The notes: generated by a model from the letters alone, not told the origin. A DNA stretch of 64,000 nt from Crocinitomicaceae bacterium (GCA_016719925.1 JADJYC010000013.1:36016-100015); one strand, 5' to 3'. Counted from the stretch's first letter, positions 1 to 9,719 are shown. Numbers and translations are program-made.

Positions 1-1416
1 TCAAATACAGAAGCATACAATGCAGTAAATGAAAACGGATATAAAAATGCTCAGTTGAATCCGCTTTCTACTTTTTCTGTCGATGTGGATGCTGCATCTT
101 ATTCCAATGTGAGAAGATATATTACGCAGGGAAATAAACCACCGGTTGATGCGGTGAGAGTGGAAGAATTTATAAATTATTTTGATTACGATTATCCGGA
201 TCCTGCAGATGAACATCCGTTTTCCATTACTACTGAAATTGGTGATTGTCCGTGGAATTCAAACAATAAATTAGTGCATATTGGTTTACAGGCTGAGCGA
301 TTAAAAACAAAAGATCTGCCTGCGAACAATCTGGTTTTTTTACTGGATGTTTCCGGATCGATGTCTGCAGAAAATAAATTGCCTTTATTGAAAAAATCAT
401 TCCGTTTATTGGTCGATGAACTGCGTGCTGAAGATAAAGTAGCCATAGTTGTTTATGCCGGTGCAGCAGGTGTTGTACTCGAATCAACTTCTATCTCAAA
501 AGAAAATAAAATTAAAATTCTGGAGTCATTGGATAATCTTCAGGCCGGCGGATCAACAGCGGGTGGTCAGGGAATACAACTTGCTTATAAAGTAGCTGCA
601 GATAATTTTATCAAAGACGGAAACAACCGTGTTATTCTTGCAACAGACGGAGATTTTAATGTTGGGATGAGCAGTGATGGTGAGATGCAGCGATTGATTG
701 AAGAAAAGAGAAATTCCGGAATTTATCTTACCTGCCTTGGATTTGGAATGGGCAACTACAAAGATTCGAAATTAGAAGTTCTGGCAGATAAAGGAAACGG
801 AAACTACGCTTACATTGATAATTTATTGGAAGCAAAAAAAGTACTGGTAACTGAAATGGGCGGAACACTTTTAACGCTTGCCAAGGACGTGAAAATTCAG
901 GTAGAATTTAATCCTTCCATTGTTGAATCATATCGTTTGGTTGGCTATGAAAACCGTTTGCTGAATGCTGAAGATTTTAATAATGACAAAGTAGATGCCG
1001 GTGAAATTGGTGCAGGACATTCAGTAACTGCATTGTATGAAATTGTTTTAAAAGGACAAGGTACTGCTCCGTCTGTTGATCCGCTGAGATATCAGGATAA
1101 TGATCCGGCTGAAGGTGCGTTGTCTAATGAAATGCTGACGGTAAAATTCCGCTATAAAAAACCAGAATCAGACACCAGTATTCTGATTGAAAAAAATCTG
1201 GCCAATTCAATTACCGGCTGGAGTGATCTTTCAAAAGATTATAAATTTTCTGCCGCAGTGGCATCATATGGTATGTTATTGAGAAATTCAGAGTACCGCG
1301 GAACTGCCACATATGATCAGGTGATCACCTGGGCTAATGAAGGAAAAGGAAGTGATAATAATGGATATCGTTCTGAGTTTATCAGATTGGTTGAAGTTAC
1401 AAAGTCCTTGCCGTAG
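1..1416 (+). CDS. YfbK-like von Willebrand factor A domain protein (5' end outside window)
   Basis: The reading frame is open to the left edge, so the N-terminus is missing; about 471 residues remain. The segment NPLSTFSVDVDAASYSNVRR is typical of the conserved N-terminal region of the YfbK family. A vWA domain follows, with an intact MIDAS motif (DVSGSMS) and a later ATDGDFNVG metal-site segment. The C-terminal part (YKFSAAVASYGMLLRNSEYRG) fits the YfbK C-terminal domain. Family knowledge: these are usually envelope-associated, metal-dependent adhesion or scaffold proteins of unclear function. The signal peptide or lipobox would lie upstream of the window. A repeat block follows the stop codon. 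Confidence 0.88.
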   Translation, partial: SNTEAYNAVNENGYKNAQLNPLSTFSVDVDAASYSNVRRYITQGNKPPVDAVRVEEFINYFDYDYPDPADEHPFSITTEIGDCPWNSNNKLVHIGLQAERLKTKDLPANNLVFLLDVSGSMSAENKLPLLKKSFRLLVDELRAEDKVAIVVYAGAAGVVLESTSISKENKIKILESLDNLQAGGSTAGGQGIQLAYKVAADNFIKDGNNRVILATDGDFNVGMSSDGEMQRLIEEKRNSGIYLTCLGFGMGNYKDSKLEVLADKGNGNYAYIDNLLEAKKVLVTEMGGTLLTLAKDVKIQVEFNPSIVESYRLVGYENRLLNAEDFNNDKVDAGEIGAGHSVTALYEIVLKGQGTAPSVDPLRYQDNDPAEGALSNEMLTVKFRYKKPESDTSILIEKNLANSITGWSDLSKDYKFSAAVASYGMLLRNSEYRGTATYDQVITWANEGKGSDNNGYRSEFIRLVEVTKSLP

Positions 1417-1427
1417 CTTGTGTTGTT

Positions 1428-1690
1428 AGTTTATAGTTGATGAGTTGATAAGTTGATGAGTTGAAAGTTGAGGGTTGAATGTTTTTAGTTGAAGAGTTTC
1501 CCCGGAGACTGAGGTTCTCGAAGTCGAAGGTTGATAAGTTGATAAGTTGAAATTTGAATGTTTTTTAGTTGATGAGTTGAAAGTTGAGGGTTGAATGTTT
1601 TTAGTTGAAGAGTTTCCCCGGAGACTGAGCGACTTGAACTGAGCTTGCCGAAGTTAGTCGAAGTCGAAGGTTGATAAGTTCAAAAATGAC
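1428..1690 (+). repeat. Dispersed GTTGATAAG-type repeat block
   Basis: Non-coding, rich in the word GTTGAT(A/G)AG. It contains two identical 63-bp copies at 1451-1513 and 1567-1629 (period 116), each ending in TTTCCCCGGAGACTGAG. One is followed by GTTCTCGAAGTCGAAGG, the other by a variant with GAGCTTGCCGAAG. Related blocks lie at 5206-5440 (same strand) and 12443-12665 (opposite strand). It sits directly 3' of the vWA gene. Confidence 0.8.
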
Positions 1691-1746
1691 TCTGACTCCA
1701 GACTATAAATTTCGGACTAAAGAACCTACCATGTGGATTTTGCTAT

Positions 1747-1783
1747 AAAAAAAAGCCGGCTTCATTTGAAACCGGCTTTTTTT
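1747..1783. terminator. Bidirectional intrinsic terminator
   Basis: The hairpin AGCCGGCTTC / GAAACCGGCT (one mismatch, ATTT loop) is flanked by A8 on the left and T7 on the right. It lies between the + strand vWA gene and the convergent lysine-rich gene, so it can serve both. Confidence 0.8.
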
Positions 1784-1789
1784 ATTCCA

Positions 1790-2209
1790 CTATTTTTTCT
1801 TTTTATGCTTTTTCTCTTTTTTGGATTTTGATTTTTTCGACTTTTTATCCTTTTTCGATTCCTTATCTTTTTTATCCTTTTTACCGGATTTTGATTTTTT
1901 ATCTTTTTTGGATTTTTTTTCTTCTGGGCTAACAGTTTCTTTAGCTTCAGGCTTTGCAGAAGATTTTTCCTTCTTCGCAGGTTTAACTTTCTTAACAGGT
2001 TTTGACTTTTTTCCTGCTTTTTTTATTTTGCTTTTAGGGGCTTTTGCTTTGGGTGTTGACTTTTTCTTCCCTGTTTTTTTCTTCCCTGTTTCTTTGGTTG
2101 TCTCGGTTTTTTCAACTTCAACTGCAACTGGTGCTGATTCTGATTTGCCAGAAGTTTTTTTCTTAGCTGGTGTTTTGGCCTTAACTTCCTCTTTATCTTT
2201 TGTTGTCAT
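1790..2209 (-). CDS. Lysine-rich, histone H1-tail-like low-complexity protein
   Basis: 139 residues, dominated by Lys with Ala, Pro, Ser, Thr and Glu. There is no signal peptide, membrane segment or globular domain. The C-terminal 45 residues consist almost wholly of KKDKKSK-type runs and end in KKKK. Composition resembles eukaryotic histone H1 tails and bacterial H1-like/AlgP-type nucleoid proteins, so nucleic-acid or polyanion binding is the natural guess, but no family motif proves it. ATG start; the stop lies next to a bidirectional terminator. The complementary strand is also open (a Phe-rich frame), which is a compositional shadow. Function unknown. Confidence 0.7.
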   Translation of the reverse strand: MTTKDKEEVKAKTPAKKKTSGKSESAPVAVEVEKTETTKETGKKKTGKKKSTPKAKAPKSKIKKAGKKSKPVKKVKPAKKEKSSAKPEAKETVSPEEKKSKKDKKSKSGKKDKKDKESKKDKKSKKSKSKKEKKHKKKK

Positions 2210-2357
2210 GGCATTGATTTTGATGTAAACTTAGGCAGACAATCGGAATCTGACATTAATTTAATGTTAATTTGTGAGTATTATGCATTATTCCTGCTGA
2301 CAAGAGTTGTGATAAGTTTTATCTTACAAAATGTTTTATGATTTGAACGTATGTTTT

Positions 2358-2900
2358 TTAGGCAGGATTATTGAATAAATCAACCGGTGCATTTTTCGTC
2401 CTCTCCAGATTAAGCAGAAATCTTTTGCGGTCTATACCTCCCGCATAACCCGTTAATTTTCCATCTGAGCCAATCACACGATGACACGGAATAATAATAG
2501 CCATTTTATTTGCGCCGTTTGCTTTGGCTACTGCACGAATCGCTTTTGGATCTCCCAGTTTGTCAGTAAGCTCTTTATAAGACAGCGTTTTTCCAAAAGG
2601 AATTTTTTTCAGTTCGGTCCAAACCTCATTTTGAAATTCTGTTCCGGTAAGAACAGTAGGAACAGAAAACACTTCCCGTTTTCCGTCAAAATATTCTTTA
2701 AGTTGTCTTTTTAATTCCAGTGTATGTCTGTTCTCTCCAATCTGCAAAACCGCGTCTAAATTTTTTTTCAGCAATTCAATTTCTTCATCCAAATCAGTAC
2801 GTACATCAAATTCCAGCAAACAAATGCCTCTTTCTGTTGCCAGAATATCCATTTCACCAAGCGGTGTTTCTGTCTTTGTATGACCCACAATCTTACTCAT
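2358..2900 (-). CDS. ogt: Methylated-DNA--[protein]-cysteine S-methyltransferase
   Basis: 180 residues. Transfers the alkyl group from O6-methylguanine (or O4-methylthymine) in DNA to its own cysteine in a single-turnover repair reaction. The active-site motif IIPCHRVIG is intact, followed by LTGYAGGIDRKRFLL typical of the family C-terminus, and the preceding PFGKTLSYKEL region fits the winged-helix DNA-binding domain. Length is normal for Ogt/MGMT. Its ATG overlaps the stop codon of the upstream HutD-like gene (TAATG), so the two are probably translationally coupled. Last gene of a three-gene minus-strand operon with the SDR gene. Confidence 0.95.
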   Translation of the reverse strand: MSKIVGHTKTETPLGEMDILATERGICLLEFDVRTDLDEEIELLKKNLDAVLQIGENRHTLELKRQLKEYFDGKREVFSVPTVLTGTEFQNEVWTELKKIPFGKTLSYKELTDKLGDPKAIRAVAKANGANKMAIIIPCHRVIGSDGKLTGYAGGIDRKRFLLNLERTKNAPVDLFNNPA

Positions 2901-3448
2901 TATACAATTACATAAATCAAAATGGCATTTGAAATTCCGGTAATTGAAACTTCATCACCCGCTTCAAAATAAATCGAATCACCGCTGGTCAGTGCTTCAC
3001 TTTCATTTAATCCAATAGAACCTTTGTAAATAAATATAAAGCCGTGTTTTCCGGTTGTAAGCGTAATAGTTTTTTTCTTGCTGATCTGAATATGTCTCAC
3101 AAAACCGGTTAGTTCTGGATTGCGAATCATCAGATTAAAATCTTCTGCTTCTCCTCCGCTGGTTGTTTCCCAGTCACCTTCAAACGAATCTTTTTCAAAT
3201 TTTTCAAGGATGGTTGAGTGATGTCCTTTGTGTTCAAGTTCCAGTGTTCCTTCCAAAACCATCAGCGTTCTTTTTACACCGGGAAGAGAAGTAAATTTTG
3301 ACGTAGGAATTTCAATTGTCGCAGTACTGATTCTGAAATCAAAATCCATATTTTTATACGAGGATTTTTCAGGATAGATAAAGAGCTGCGTAGTTGATCC
3401 GCCGCTCCATTCGGCAGTTTTCAGTGTTTCAAAAGGAATAATCTTCAT
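2900..3448 (-). CDS. HutD/Ves family cupin-like protein
   Basis: 182 residues. The N-terminal pattern (FETLKTAEWSGGSTTQLFIYP), the FRISTATIE strand and the LPGVKRTLMVLEGTLEL segment are characteristic of the HutD/Ves family, a bicupin fold found near histidine-degradation genes and in the cold-induced protein Ves. The biochemical role of the family is not established. It starts 3 bp after the SDR stop and ends in a 1-bp TAATG overlap with ogt, so it is the middle gene of a tight operon. No hut genes are nearby, so a histidine-catabolism link is not supported here. Confidence 0.8.
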   Translation of the reverse strand: MKIIPFETLKTAEWSGGSTTQLFIYPEKSSYKNMDFDFRISTATIEIPTSKFTSLPGVKRTLMVLEGTLELEHKGHHSTILEKFEKDSFEGDWETTSGGEAEDFNLMIRNPELTGFVRHIQISKKKTITLTTGKHGFIFIYKGSIGLNESEALTSGDSIYFEAGDEVSITGISNAILIYVIV

Positions 3449-3451
3449 GAA

Positions 3452-4216
3452 TTAATTTTCTGTTTTGTGAAAGTAAACACTGTTTGCCTGTGCGAGTGAT
3501 GTGACCACTAAGTCATTTATGCAAAGATGCGGAGGCAGTGTAGCTGAGTAATAAATTAATTCGGCAATATCCTGAGCAGTCATAGGCTGATATCCTTTAT
3601 AAACAGCTGCTGCTTTTTCTTTATCACCGTGAAAACGTACTTGCGCAAATTCTGTGTTTGCTGCTCCCGGAGCAATTTGTGTCACTTTAATTCCGTATTT
3701 CAACAAGTCAATACGCATGCCTTTTGTCAAAGCATCAACAGCAAATTTGCTCGCACAGTATACATTTCCGTTTGCATATACTTCTTTGCCGGCTGTTGAA
3801 CCAAGATTAATGATGTGACCAGAATTTCTGGCTGTCATCAGCGGAATAATTTCCTGACTGACATAAAGCAAACCTTTCACATTGGTGTCAATCATTTTTT
3901 CCCAATCTTCAGTTAGGCCTGATTGAATAGGATCCAGTCCGCTGGCAAGTCCTGCATTATTAACAAGTACATCAATATTTTTCCAGGATGCAGGAATTGA
4001 AGCAATCGCTTTTTTTACTTCAGTCTGGCTGCGAACATCAAAATTTAGTATCTGAACTTCTGTTTTGTATTCTTTTTCAATTCGTTGCTTTAAATTTTCA
4101 AGACGATCTTTTCTTCTTCCGGTAATAATTACACGATGTCCGTTTTGAGCAAATTTCAGTGCGGTGGCTTCTCCAAAACCTGAAGTGGCTCCTGTTATTA
4201 AAATTGTTTTTACCAT
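3452..4216 (-). CDS. YdfG-like short-chain dehydrogenase/reductase
   Basis: 254 residues from the ATG at 4216; an upstream in-frame extension to 4282 lacks family similarity. It has the Rossmann motif TGATSGFG at the N-terminus, the NNAG motif, and the catalytic Ser and YCASK (Tyr-x-x-x-Lys). GRRKDRLENL after the second beta strand suggests NADP preference. The overall pattern resembles YdfG-type NADP-dependent 3-hydroxy acid (serine/allo-threonine) dehydrogenases, although the true substrate cannot be read from sequence. First gene of the SDR-HutD-ogt operon, divergent from paaG with about 100 bp between. Confidence 0.9.
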   Translation of the reverse strand: MVKTILITGATSGFGEATALKFAQNGHRVIITGRRKDRLENLKQRIEKEYKTEVQILNFDVRSQTEVKKAIASIPASWKNIDVLVNNAGLASGLDPIQSGLTEDWEKMIDTNVKGLLYVSQEIIPLMTARNSGHIINLGSTAGKEVYANGNVYCASKFAVDALTKGMRIDLLKYGIKVTQIAPGAANTEFAQVRFHGDKEKAAAVYKGYQPMTAQDIAELIYYSATLPPHLCINDLVVTSLAQANSVYFHKTEN

Positions 4217-4318
4217 GATTTTAAGTTGGTATCTGATTGTCAGAATTCCTGTGGATAAAAGTAAACAGTTTTTAGCCCGCATAAAAAGAGATTAGCTACT
4301 TTTAGACAAATTTTTTTT

Positions 4319-5095
4319 ATGAGCTCCATTGAACATGAAATTGAATCAGGTGTAGGAATTATCCGGTTGAACCGTCCTGAGGTTTTTAATAGTTTTAACC
4401 GTGAAATGGCCATTGCCTTTCAGGATATTCTGGATGTCTATGAAGACACACATGCTGTACGCGCAATCTATATAACAGGAGTTGGTAAAGCATTTTGTGC
4501 CGGACAGGATTTGGTGGAAGCTACTGATTTGAAAGGACCAAAACTTCAGACCATTGTCAGACAACATTATAATCCGATCATTGAAAGATTAAGAAATATT
4601 GAAAAACCAATTGTATCAGCAGTTAACGGTGTTGCTGCAGGAGCCGGTGCAAACATTGCACTTGCCTGTGATATTTGTGTTGCAACAGAATCTTCTGCAT
4701 TCATTCAGGCATTCAGCAAAATAGGTTTGATTCCTGATTCAGGCGGAACATTTATTTTGCCCCGGTTAGTAGGTATGCAAAAGGCAGCTGCACTAATGAT
4801 GCTTGGAGACAAAGTATCCGCAAAGGATGCCGAATCCATGGGGATGATTTATAAATATTTTTCAGATGAATCATTTGCTGAAGAATCGTTGAAAATTGCA
4901 AAAACTCTGGCTTCTATGCCAACAAAAGGAATTGGACTGACCAAACGCGCGTTGAATTTATCGACTATTTCAGATTTGTCTGCCCAATTAGAAACTGAAG
5001 AAGAATTGCAGACCATGGCAGGTTCAACGTATGATTATAAAGAAGGTGTCGCTGCGTTTTTAGAAAAAAGAAAACCGGTATTTAAAGGGGAGTAA
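4319..5095 (+). CDS. paaG: PaaG-type enoyl-CoA hydratase/isomerase (1,2-epoxyphenylacetyl-CoA isomerase)
   Basis: 258 residues, crotonase fold. The oxyanion-hole segments are FCAGQDL (59-65) and GAGAN (108-112). LIPDSGG near residue 140 places an Asp where PaaG-type isomerases have one. The run AFSKIGLIPDSGGTF is characteristic of PaaG, which converts ring-1,2-epoxyphenylacetyl-CoA to the oxepin in aerobic phenylacetate degradation. The next gene on the same strand is a PaaH-type dehydrogenase. The ring epoxidase (paaABCDE) and paaZ are not in this window. ATG start; divergent from the SDR gene. Confidence 0.88.
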   Translation: MSSIEHEIESGVGIIRLNRPEVFNSFNREMAIAFQDILDVYEDTHAVRAIYITGVGKAFCAGQDLVEATDLKGPKLQTIVRQHYNPIIERLRNIEKPIVSAVNGVAAGAGANIALACDICVATESSAFIQAFSKIGLIPDSGGTFILPRLVGMQKAAALMMLGDKVSAKDAESMGMIYKYFSDESFAEESLKIAKTLASMPTKGIGLTKRALNLSTISDLSAQLETEEELQTMAGSTYDYKEGVAAFLEKRKPVFKGE

Positions 5096-5100
5096 GGCAA

Positions 5101-5166
5101 AGTATTAAGGACAGAGGACAAAGGGCTAAGCCTGCCTGACTGCGTCAAGCAGACAGGGACAAAGGG
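5101..5166 (+). repeat. 41-bp repeat unit, one copy plus partial
   Basis: GGACAAAGGG recurs at 5116 and 5157 (period 41), enclosing a CCTGCCTGACTGCG...AGCAGACAGG imperfect hairpin. The same unit appears twice in tandem on the opposite strand at 24756-24837. Confidence 0.75.
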
Positions 5167-5205
5167 ATGTGATTAGGAATTTTAGGCATTTAGACATTTA
5201 GGATT

Positions 5206-5440
5206 TTTTTAGTTTATAGTTGATAAGTTGAAAGTTGAATGTTTTTAGTTGAAGAGTTTACCCGGAGACTGAGCGACTTGAAATGAGCTTGCCGAAGTTA
5301 GTCGAAGTCGAAGTTGTGAGAGTTTCCCAGGACTGAAGAAAGTCAAAGCTTGAAGAGTTTCCCCGGAGACTGAGGTTCTCGAAGTCGAAGGTTGATAAGT
5401 TTAGAGTTTATATATTTTTCAAAATGACTCCAGACTAATG
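5206..5440 (+). repeat. Dispersed GTTGATAAG-type repeat block
   Basis: Same family and orientation as 1428-1690. It contains GTTGATAAGTTGAAAGTTGA, two copies of the TTTCCCCGGAGACTGAG core (one as TTTACCCGG) and the GCTTGCCGAAG variant. It lies between paaG and paaH, followed by the words GACTCCAGACT (twice) and TTTAGGATTTTT. No gene is visible in 5096-5544. Confidence 0.8.
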
Positions 5441-5544
5441 ACTCCAGACTATTCATAGACTCACTTTCAATACATCCGACATGTTTTGAATTTTGACATT
5501 TGAATTTTGATTTTTTAGTTATTTAGACCTTTAGGATTTTTAAT

Positions 5545-6702
5545 ATGATGATGAAAATAGGAGTTTTAGGAGCCGGATCAATGGGATCAGGAATTGCGCA
5601 AGTAGCTTCACAATGCGGTCATGCTGTTGTGTTGTGTGATACCAATACTGTTCAACTTGAAAAGGCACAAAGTGGTCTTGCCAAAACACTGGAAAAATTA
5701 GTTGAAAAACAAAAAATAAGTGCAGACGAATCAAAACAAATTCAGTCAAGAATCCAGTATTCATCTTCTGTAAATGATTTTGAAAAATGTGATTTAATTA
5801 TTGAAGCGATCATTGAAAATCTGGAAATCAAAAAAACCGTTTTTTCACAATTGGAAAGTATAGTGAGTGATTCTTGTATTCTTGCAACCAATACTTCATC
5901 TCTTTCTGTTGCGTCCATTGCATCTGCCTGTAAAAATCCGCAGCGCGTCATAGGCATTCACTTTTTTAATCCGGCGCCGCTGATGCCGCTGGTTGAAATT
6001 ATACCGGCAGTTCAAACTGGTCCTGATACAGTAAAAATCTCAAGAGACCTGATTGATTCCTGGAAAAAGGTAACTGTACTAACAAAAGATACACCCGGAT
6101 TTATTGTAAACCGGGTTGCGCGTCCGTTTTATGGTGAAGCGTTAAGAATCTATGAAGAAGGCATTGCTGATTTTGCAACCATTGACTGGGCAATGACTGA
6201 GCTGGGAGGATTTAAAATGGGACCGTTTACGTTGATGGATTACATAGGCAATGATGTCAATTATGCTGTTACTGAATCAGTTTTTACATCATTCTATTAC
6301 GACCCCCGCTACAAACCATCATTGACTCAGAAACGACATTCAGAAGCAGGCTGGTACGGCAGAAAAACCGGCCGGGGGTACTATGATTATTCCAGCGGAG
6401 CTGTGCTTCCTGAACCAAAAAAGGATGACGGTCTGGGTAATGAAATTCTGAACCGTATTCTGGTTATGCTTATCAATGAAGCTGCGGATGCCGTGTTTTT
6501 GCAGATTGCTTCAGTCAAAGATGTTGACATGGCCATGACAAAAGGAGTGAATTATCCAAAGGGATTGCTTGCCTGGGCAAATGAAATCGGTCTTGACAAT
6601 GTTTTGAAGCAATTAGATGAACTATACAATGAGTATCGTGAAGACCGCTATCGCGCCTCTGTTTTATTGCGCCGTCTGGCCAAAGCTGGTAAAGGATTCT
6701 GA
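5545..6702 (+). CDS. paaH: 3-hydroxyacyl-CoA dehydrogenase, PaaH type
   Basis: 385 residues. Oxidises 3-hydroxyacyl-CoA (3-hydroxyadipyl-CoA in phenylacetate degradation) with NAD+. The N-terminal Rossmann motif GAGSMGSG (9-16), a catalytic His in HFFNPAP (His139) and FIVNRV in the helical C-terminal domain are all present. It is longer than the roughly 290-residue single-unit enzymes because a second helical 3HCDH unit follows, as in PaaH. The start is ATGATGATG; the first ATG was taken, and the exact codon is uncertain by two residues. Separated from paaG by 449 bp of repeats, so co-transcription is not assured. Confidence 0.9.
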   Translation: MMMKIGVLGAGSMGSGIAQVASQCGHAVVLCDTNTVQLEKAQSGLAKTLEKLVEKQKISADESKQIQSRIQYSSSVNDFEKCDLIIEAIIENLEIKKTVFSQLESIVSDSCILATNTSSLSVASIASACKNPQRVIGIHFFNPAPLMPLVEIIPAVQTGPDTVKISRDLIDSWKKVTVLTKDTPGFIVNRVARPFYGEALRIYEEGIADFATIDWAMTELGGFKMGPFTLMDYIGNDVNYAVTESVFTSFYYDPRYKPSLTQKRHSEAGWYGRKTGRGYYDYSSGAVLPEPKKDDGLGNEILNRILVMLINEAADAVFLQIASVKDVDMAMTKGVNYPKGLLAWANEIGLDNVLKQLDELYNEYREDRYRASVLLRRLAKAGKGF

Positions 6703-6754
6703 GGGTTGATCACATCTTTTTATTATTTGCTGTGACGGAATGATCTGATTCAGT

Positions 6755-6762
6755 TATTTTTG
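6755..6762 (+). promoter_or_regulatory. Bacteroidota -7 promoter element
   Basis: TATTTTTG matches TAnnTTTG and lies 17 nt upstream of the ATG at 6779. It supports the corrected start of the WG-repeat gene. Confidence 0.55.
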
Positions 6763-6778
6763 CTAAAAAAATACCCCT

Positions 6779-9656
6779 ATGAAATTCCGTTTGTTTTACT
6801 CTTTTGTGTCTCACTTTTTTATCTTTTTCGTTTCAGGTCAATGCGCAATCTGAAATCATTGATAAAGTATTTAAAGATAAAGGAGCTGATTTTAAAAGTC
6901 AGATTATTATTGAAGATACAATCGCTATGGATTATTTCTATGCGAGCGAAGAGTATGGTTCAGTTTACTCTGTGAAATTCGGTCATGAAGATTTTCAGCA
7001 CTTCATTACTTACCGGAATAAAACCACAAACAAAGTTGGATTGATTGTTTACGGAACTTCCGTATCTGCATATTCAGATGCAGTTGCTGACAGCATTTAT
7101 TTCCTTCAGAACGGGGAGACCGAAGGATCAGAATATTATGATGATCTGGGGAATTATGTCTACAATACGGTTGTAAAATCTGCACAATTTTATTTTGATT
7201 ATAATACAACTCAGGATGAATACTGGACTGTAAATACAGCGCCCGGTAAATATGAAGTGAAAAAATCAGGTAATCTTGAAAAGGATCTTTTTAAGGCAGT
7301 GTCTTTTGTTGAGCATCTTACTCCGGAAGGGTATTCATATGTAACCGCGATCTATGCGAATCTGAGTACCGGAAAAATTTACAATTCGACGGTATTAAAT
7401 GAAAAAGTTACGGTTAACGAAGTGTATGCTTATCACTATGATTCTTATGGTGAGTATGATTACTACTACAGTTATGAAATGCCTGAAACAGATTATTCAA
7501 TTCCGTATTTTGAAACAAGAATGAATTATGAGCCAATTGAAATTGTCTATATCAAAGCAGGTGATTCCATTGCGGATGTAATGTCTTATTCATATCCGGA
7601 AGCAGATCAGATGGCTTATTACCGAAAAGCTGTGCCTGAAAACATGAATGGTGTCTGGTCAGCTGCAGATGAGTCAGGAAGTTTACTGATCATTGACGGA
7701 GATGATTTATGGTCAGCATATGGAGTATTCATAGCAACCATTGATTCGTACAAACAATTGTATGAAGTTGGAGTTAAAGAATGGAGTGATGCAATCGGAA
7801 AATTTAATCTTTCGGCTGAAGATAAATCGAGACTTGAGAGTGAGTGGAAAGGAAGCAAAAACGGTTTGAATGTTATTGGTATGACAGCGTTTACAACGTT
7901 GCAGCGTTTTAAAGATTATTATGTTTTTAATGATCAGTCGCTTGCGCATATTTATCAGGAACTGGATGCTGAAGGAAATCTGATAACAGGTCTTGAAATC
8001 TTTAAAGCAGAAAAAGTATTCACCGATTACGGTTTTGCCAAATATGATAATTATACGTACACAACCGTATTGGAAGATTTAAATGGTGAACCCGTGGATC
8101 TTTACAGTTCAGGTGTTGACTATTATTACAATTATAATTTGGGTGTTGCTGACCGTAACATCGACAAGGAAGGAAATCTTGTTCTGACAACTGAATCACT
8201 TGGCAATTTGCAGTTCAAAGCTTTTTCAGGAGGATCAAATTACATTGGTAAGGTAAAATATCAGTGGATTGGAAATAATGAATTTAACGGCGAAGCAAAA
8301 GTGGTGAGCATAAAATCTTTGCCTTACAAAATTGTTGATCAGAACGGACAGGTTTTGGCGGATGATGTTTTTTCCATGTACACTACAAATGTTCAGGGAT
8401 TTAATTTATATCAGATTTATGACAGCAATAACAAAGCAGGTGTTCTTGGTCCTGACGGAAGCTGGATGCTGAAACGTGAATGGGATAATGTCACCGTTGC
8501 CGGCCCTAGTGCTTCATACGGTTATGACGGGTATGGTTCAATCGGTCTGCCGGTATTTTTTCTGGTGATGAAAGATGATAAATACGGCGCACTTGATTCA
8601 AAAGGAAACTGGATAGTTCCAATGGGATATGATTATATAGAAGTTTGCTCAGAGCAATTGCTTGCAAATAAAAATGGTAAAATCACCATCTATTCTTTTG
8701 ACGGTAAAATGCTCATTGAAAATATTGATGGATTTGCCGGCGGATATTATGGTTACGCAACAGATTGTTATTCATTTGACAACACGCCTTCAGGTTCAAG
8801 AGTATTGGTTAAGAATGATAAATACGGAATTGTGGATGATAATTTTAAAACAGTAGTGCCTTTTGATTATACCTCAATTACTCCAATTGGAAACGGACGT
8901 ACTTTTATTGTTTCTGATGCGGATAACAAGTATGGAATGATTACTGAGAAAAATGAAGTGCTTCTAAATTTTGAGTATGACGTGATTGTTCCGTTTGATT
9001 ATAATGCTGAAAGATTGATTGCTGGTAAAGAAGGAAAACAGGGTGTTATTGATACAAAAGGAAATGTTCTCATTCCGTTTATGTTTTATTCAATTACATC
9101 AAGTTCTGACTGGTATTCAAATATGATTTATGTATCAGATCCTGATTATATGACAAACATTGTTGACACAACAGGTAAATCATTGATTGATGCAAGTTGC
9201 AGTTATTTGTATTATTATCCTTCTTATCAGATTTTCTATTGCAGTACCAATGAGGGACAATTTGATTTTTATAATGGTGAAGGAGCTAAAATCTTTTCCA
9301 AAGTAGCAAGTTATATTGATCCGTATTCTTCATATGATTATGTGCAGATTATGCAAATGGGTGATTATGAAAACCCAATGTTTGGTGCATTTGATCTGAC
9401 ATCCGGTGCTGATCTGATGGCATGTGAATTTGAATCCTTGTATCCGTTCTGGATTTCAGATCAGATATTTTTTGCAGCAACAAAAAACGGCAAACTTGGA
9501 ATTTATTCAATCAACGGAACACTGCTTGTTAAACACAAAGGCATGTATCTGGACAATTATTTTTATGAAAGCGGAGAGTACGGAGGTGAATACGGATATT
9601 ACGTTGAAATCTCAAACAAAAAGGGCAAATCAAAACTTCACCGTTTAGATTGGTGA
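6779..9656 (+). CDS. Secreted WG-repeat protein (one frameshift in signal peptide)
   Basis: About 958 residues. From ATG 6779 the signal peptide MKFRLFYS is out of frame with the rest. Removing one T from the run near 6802-6805 restores MKFRLFYSLCLTFLSF followed by SFQVNAQ, a clean signal peptide with Sec-type cleavage after NAQ. The second half has degenerate WG-type repeats (KYGALDSKGNWIVP, KYGIVDDNFKTVVPFDY, KQGVIDTKGNVLIPF), the mark of the WG_beta_rep family, which probably forms a repeated beta structure. The first half is unrecognised and rich in Tyr and Asp. No T9SS tail is seen, so it is probably periplasmic or outer-membrane associated. Function unknown. Confidence 0.8.
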
Positions 9657-9671
9657 AGAAAATAAGTTGAA

Positions 9672-9712
9672 TAAAAAGCCGTCTCCAATACAATTGAAGA
9701 CGGCTTTTTTAT
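9672..9712. terminator. Bidirectional intrinsic terminator
   Basis: AAAAAGCCGTCT / AGACGGCTTTTTT hairpin between the convergent WG-repeat gene and the thiamine-type TonB receptor gene. Confidence 0.85.
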
Positions 9713-9719
9713 TGTAATT

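Noticed and set aside
1428..1690. CRISPR-like array
   Set aside because: The repeats are short overlapping words (GTTGATAAG) of irregular spacing without unique spacers of constant length, and no cas gene is near.
1821..2228. Phe-rich + strand open frame opposite the lysine-rich gene
   Set aside because: It is the complementary shadow of Lys codons (AAA/AAG to TTT/CTT) and has no promoter or family match.
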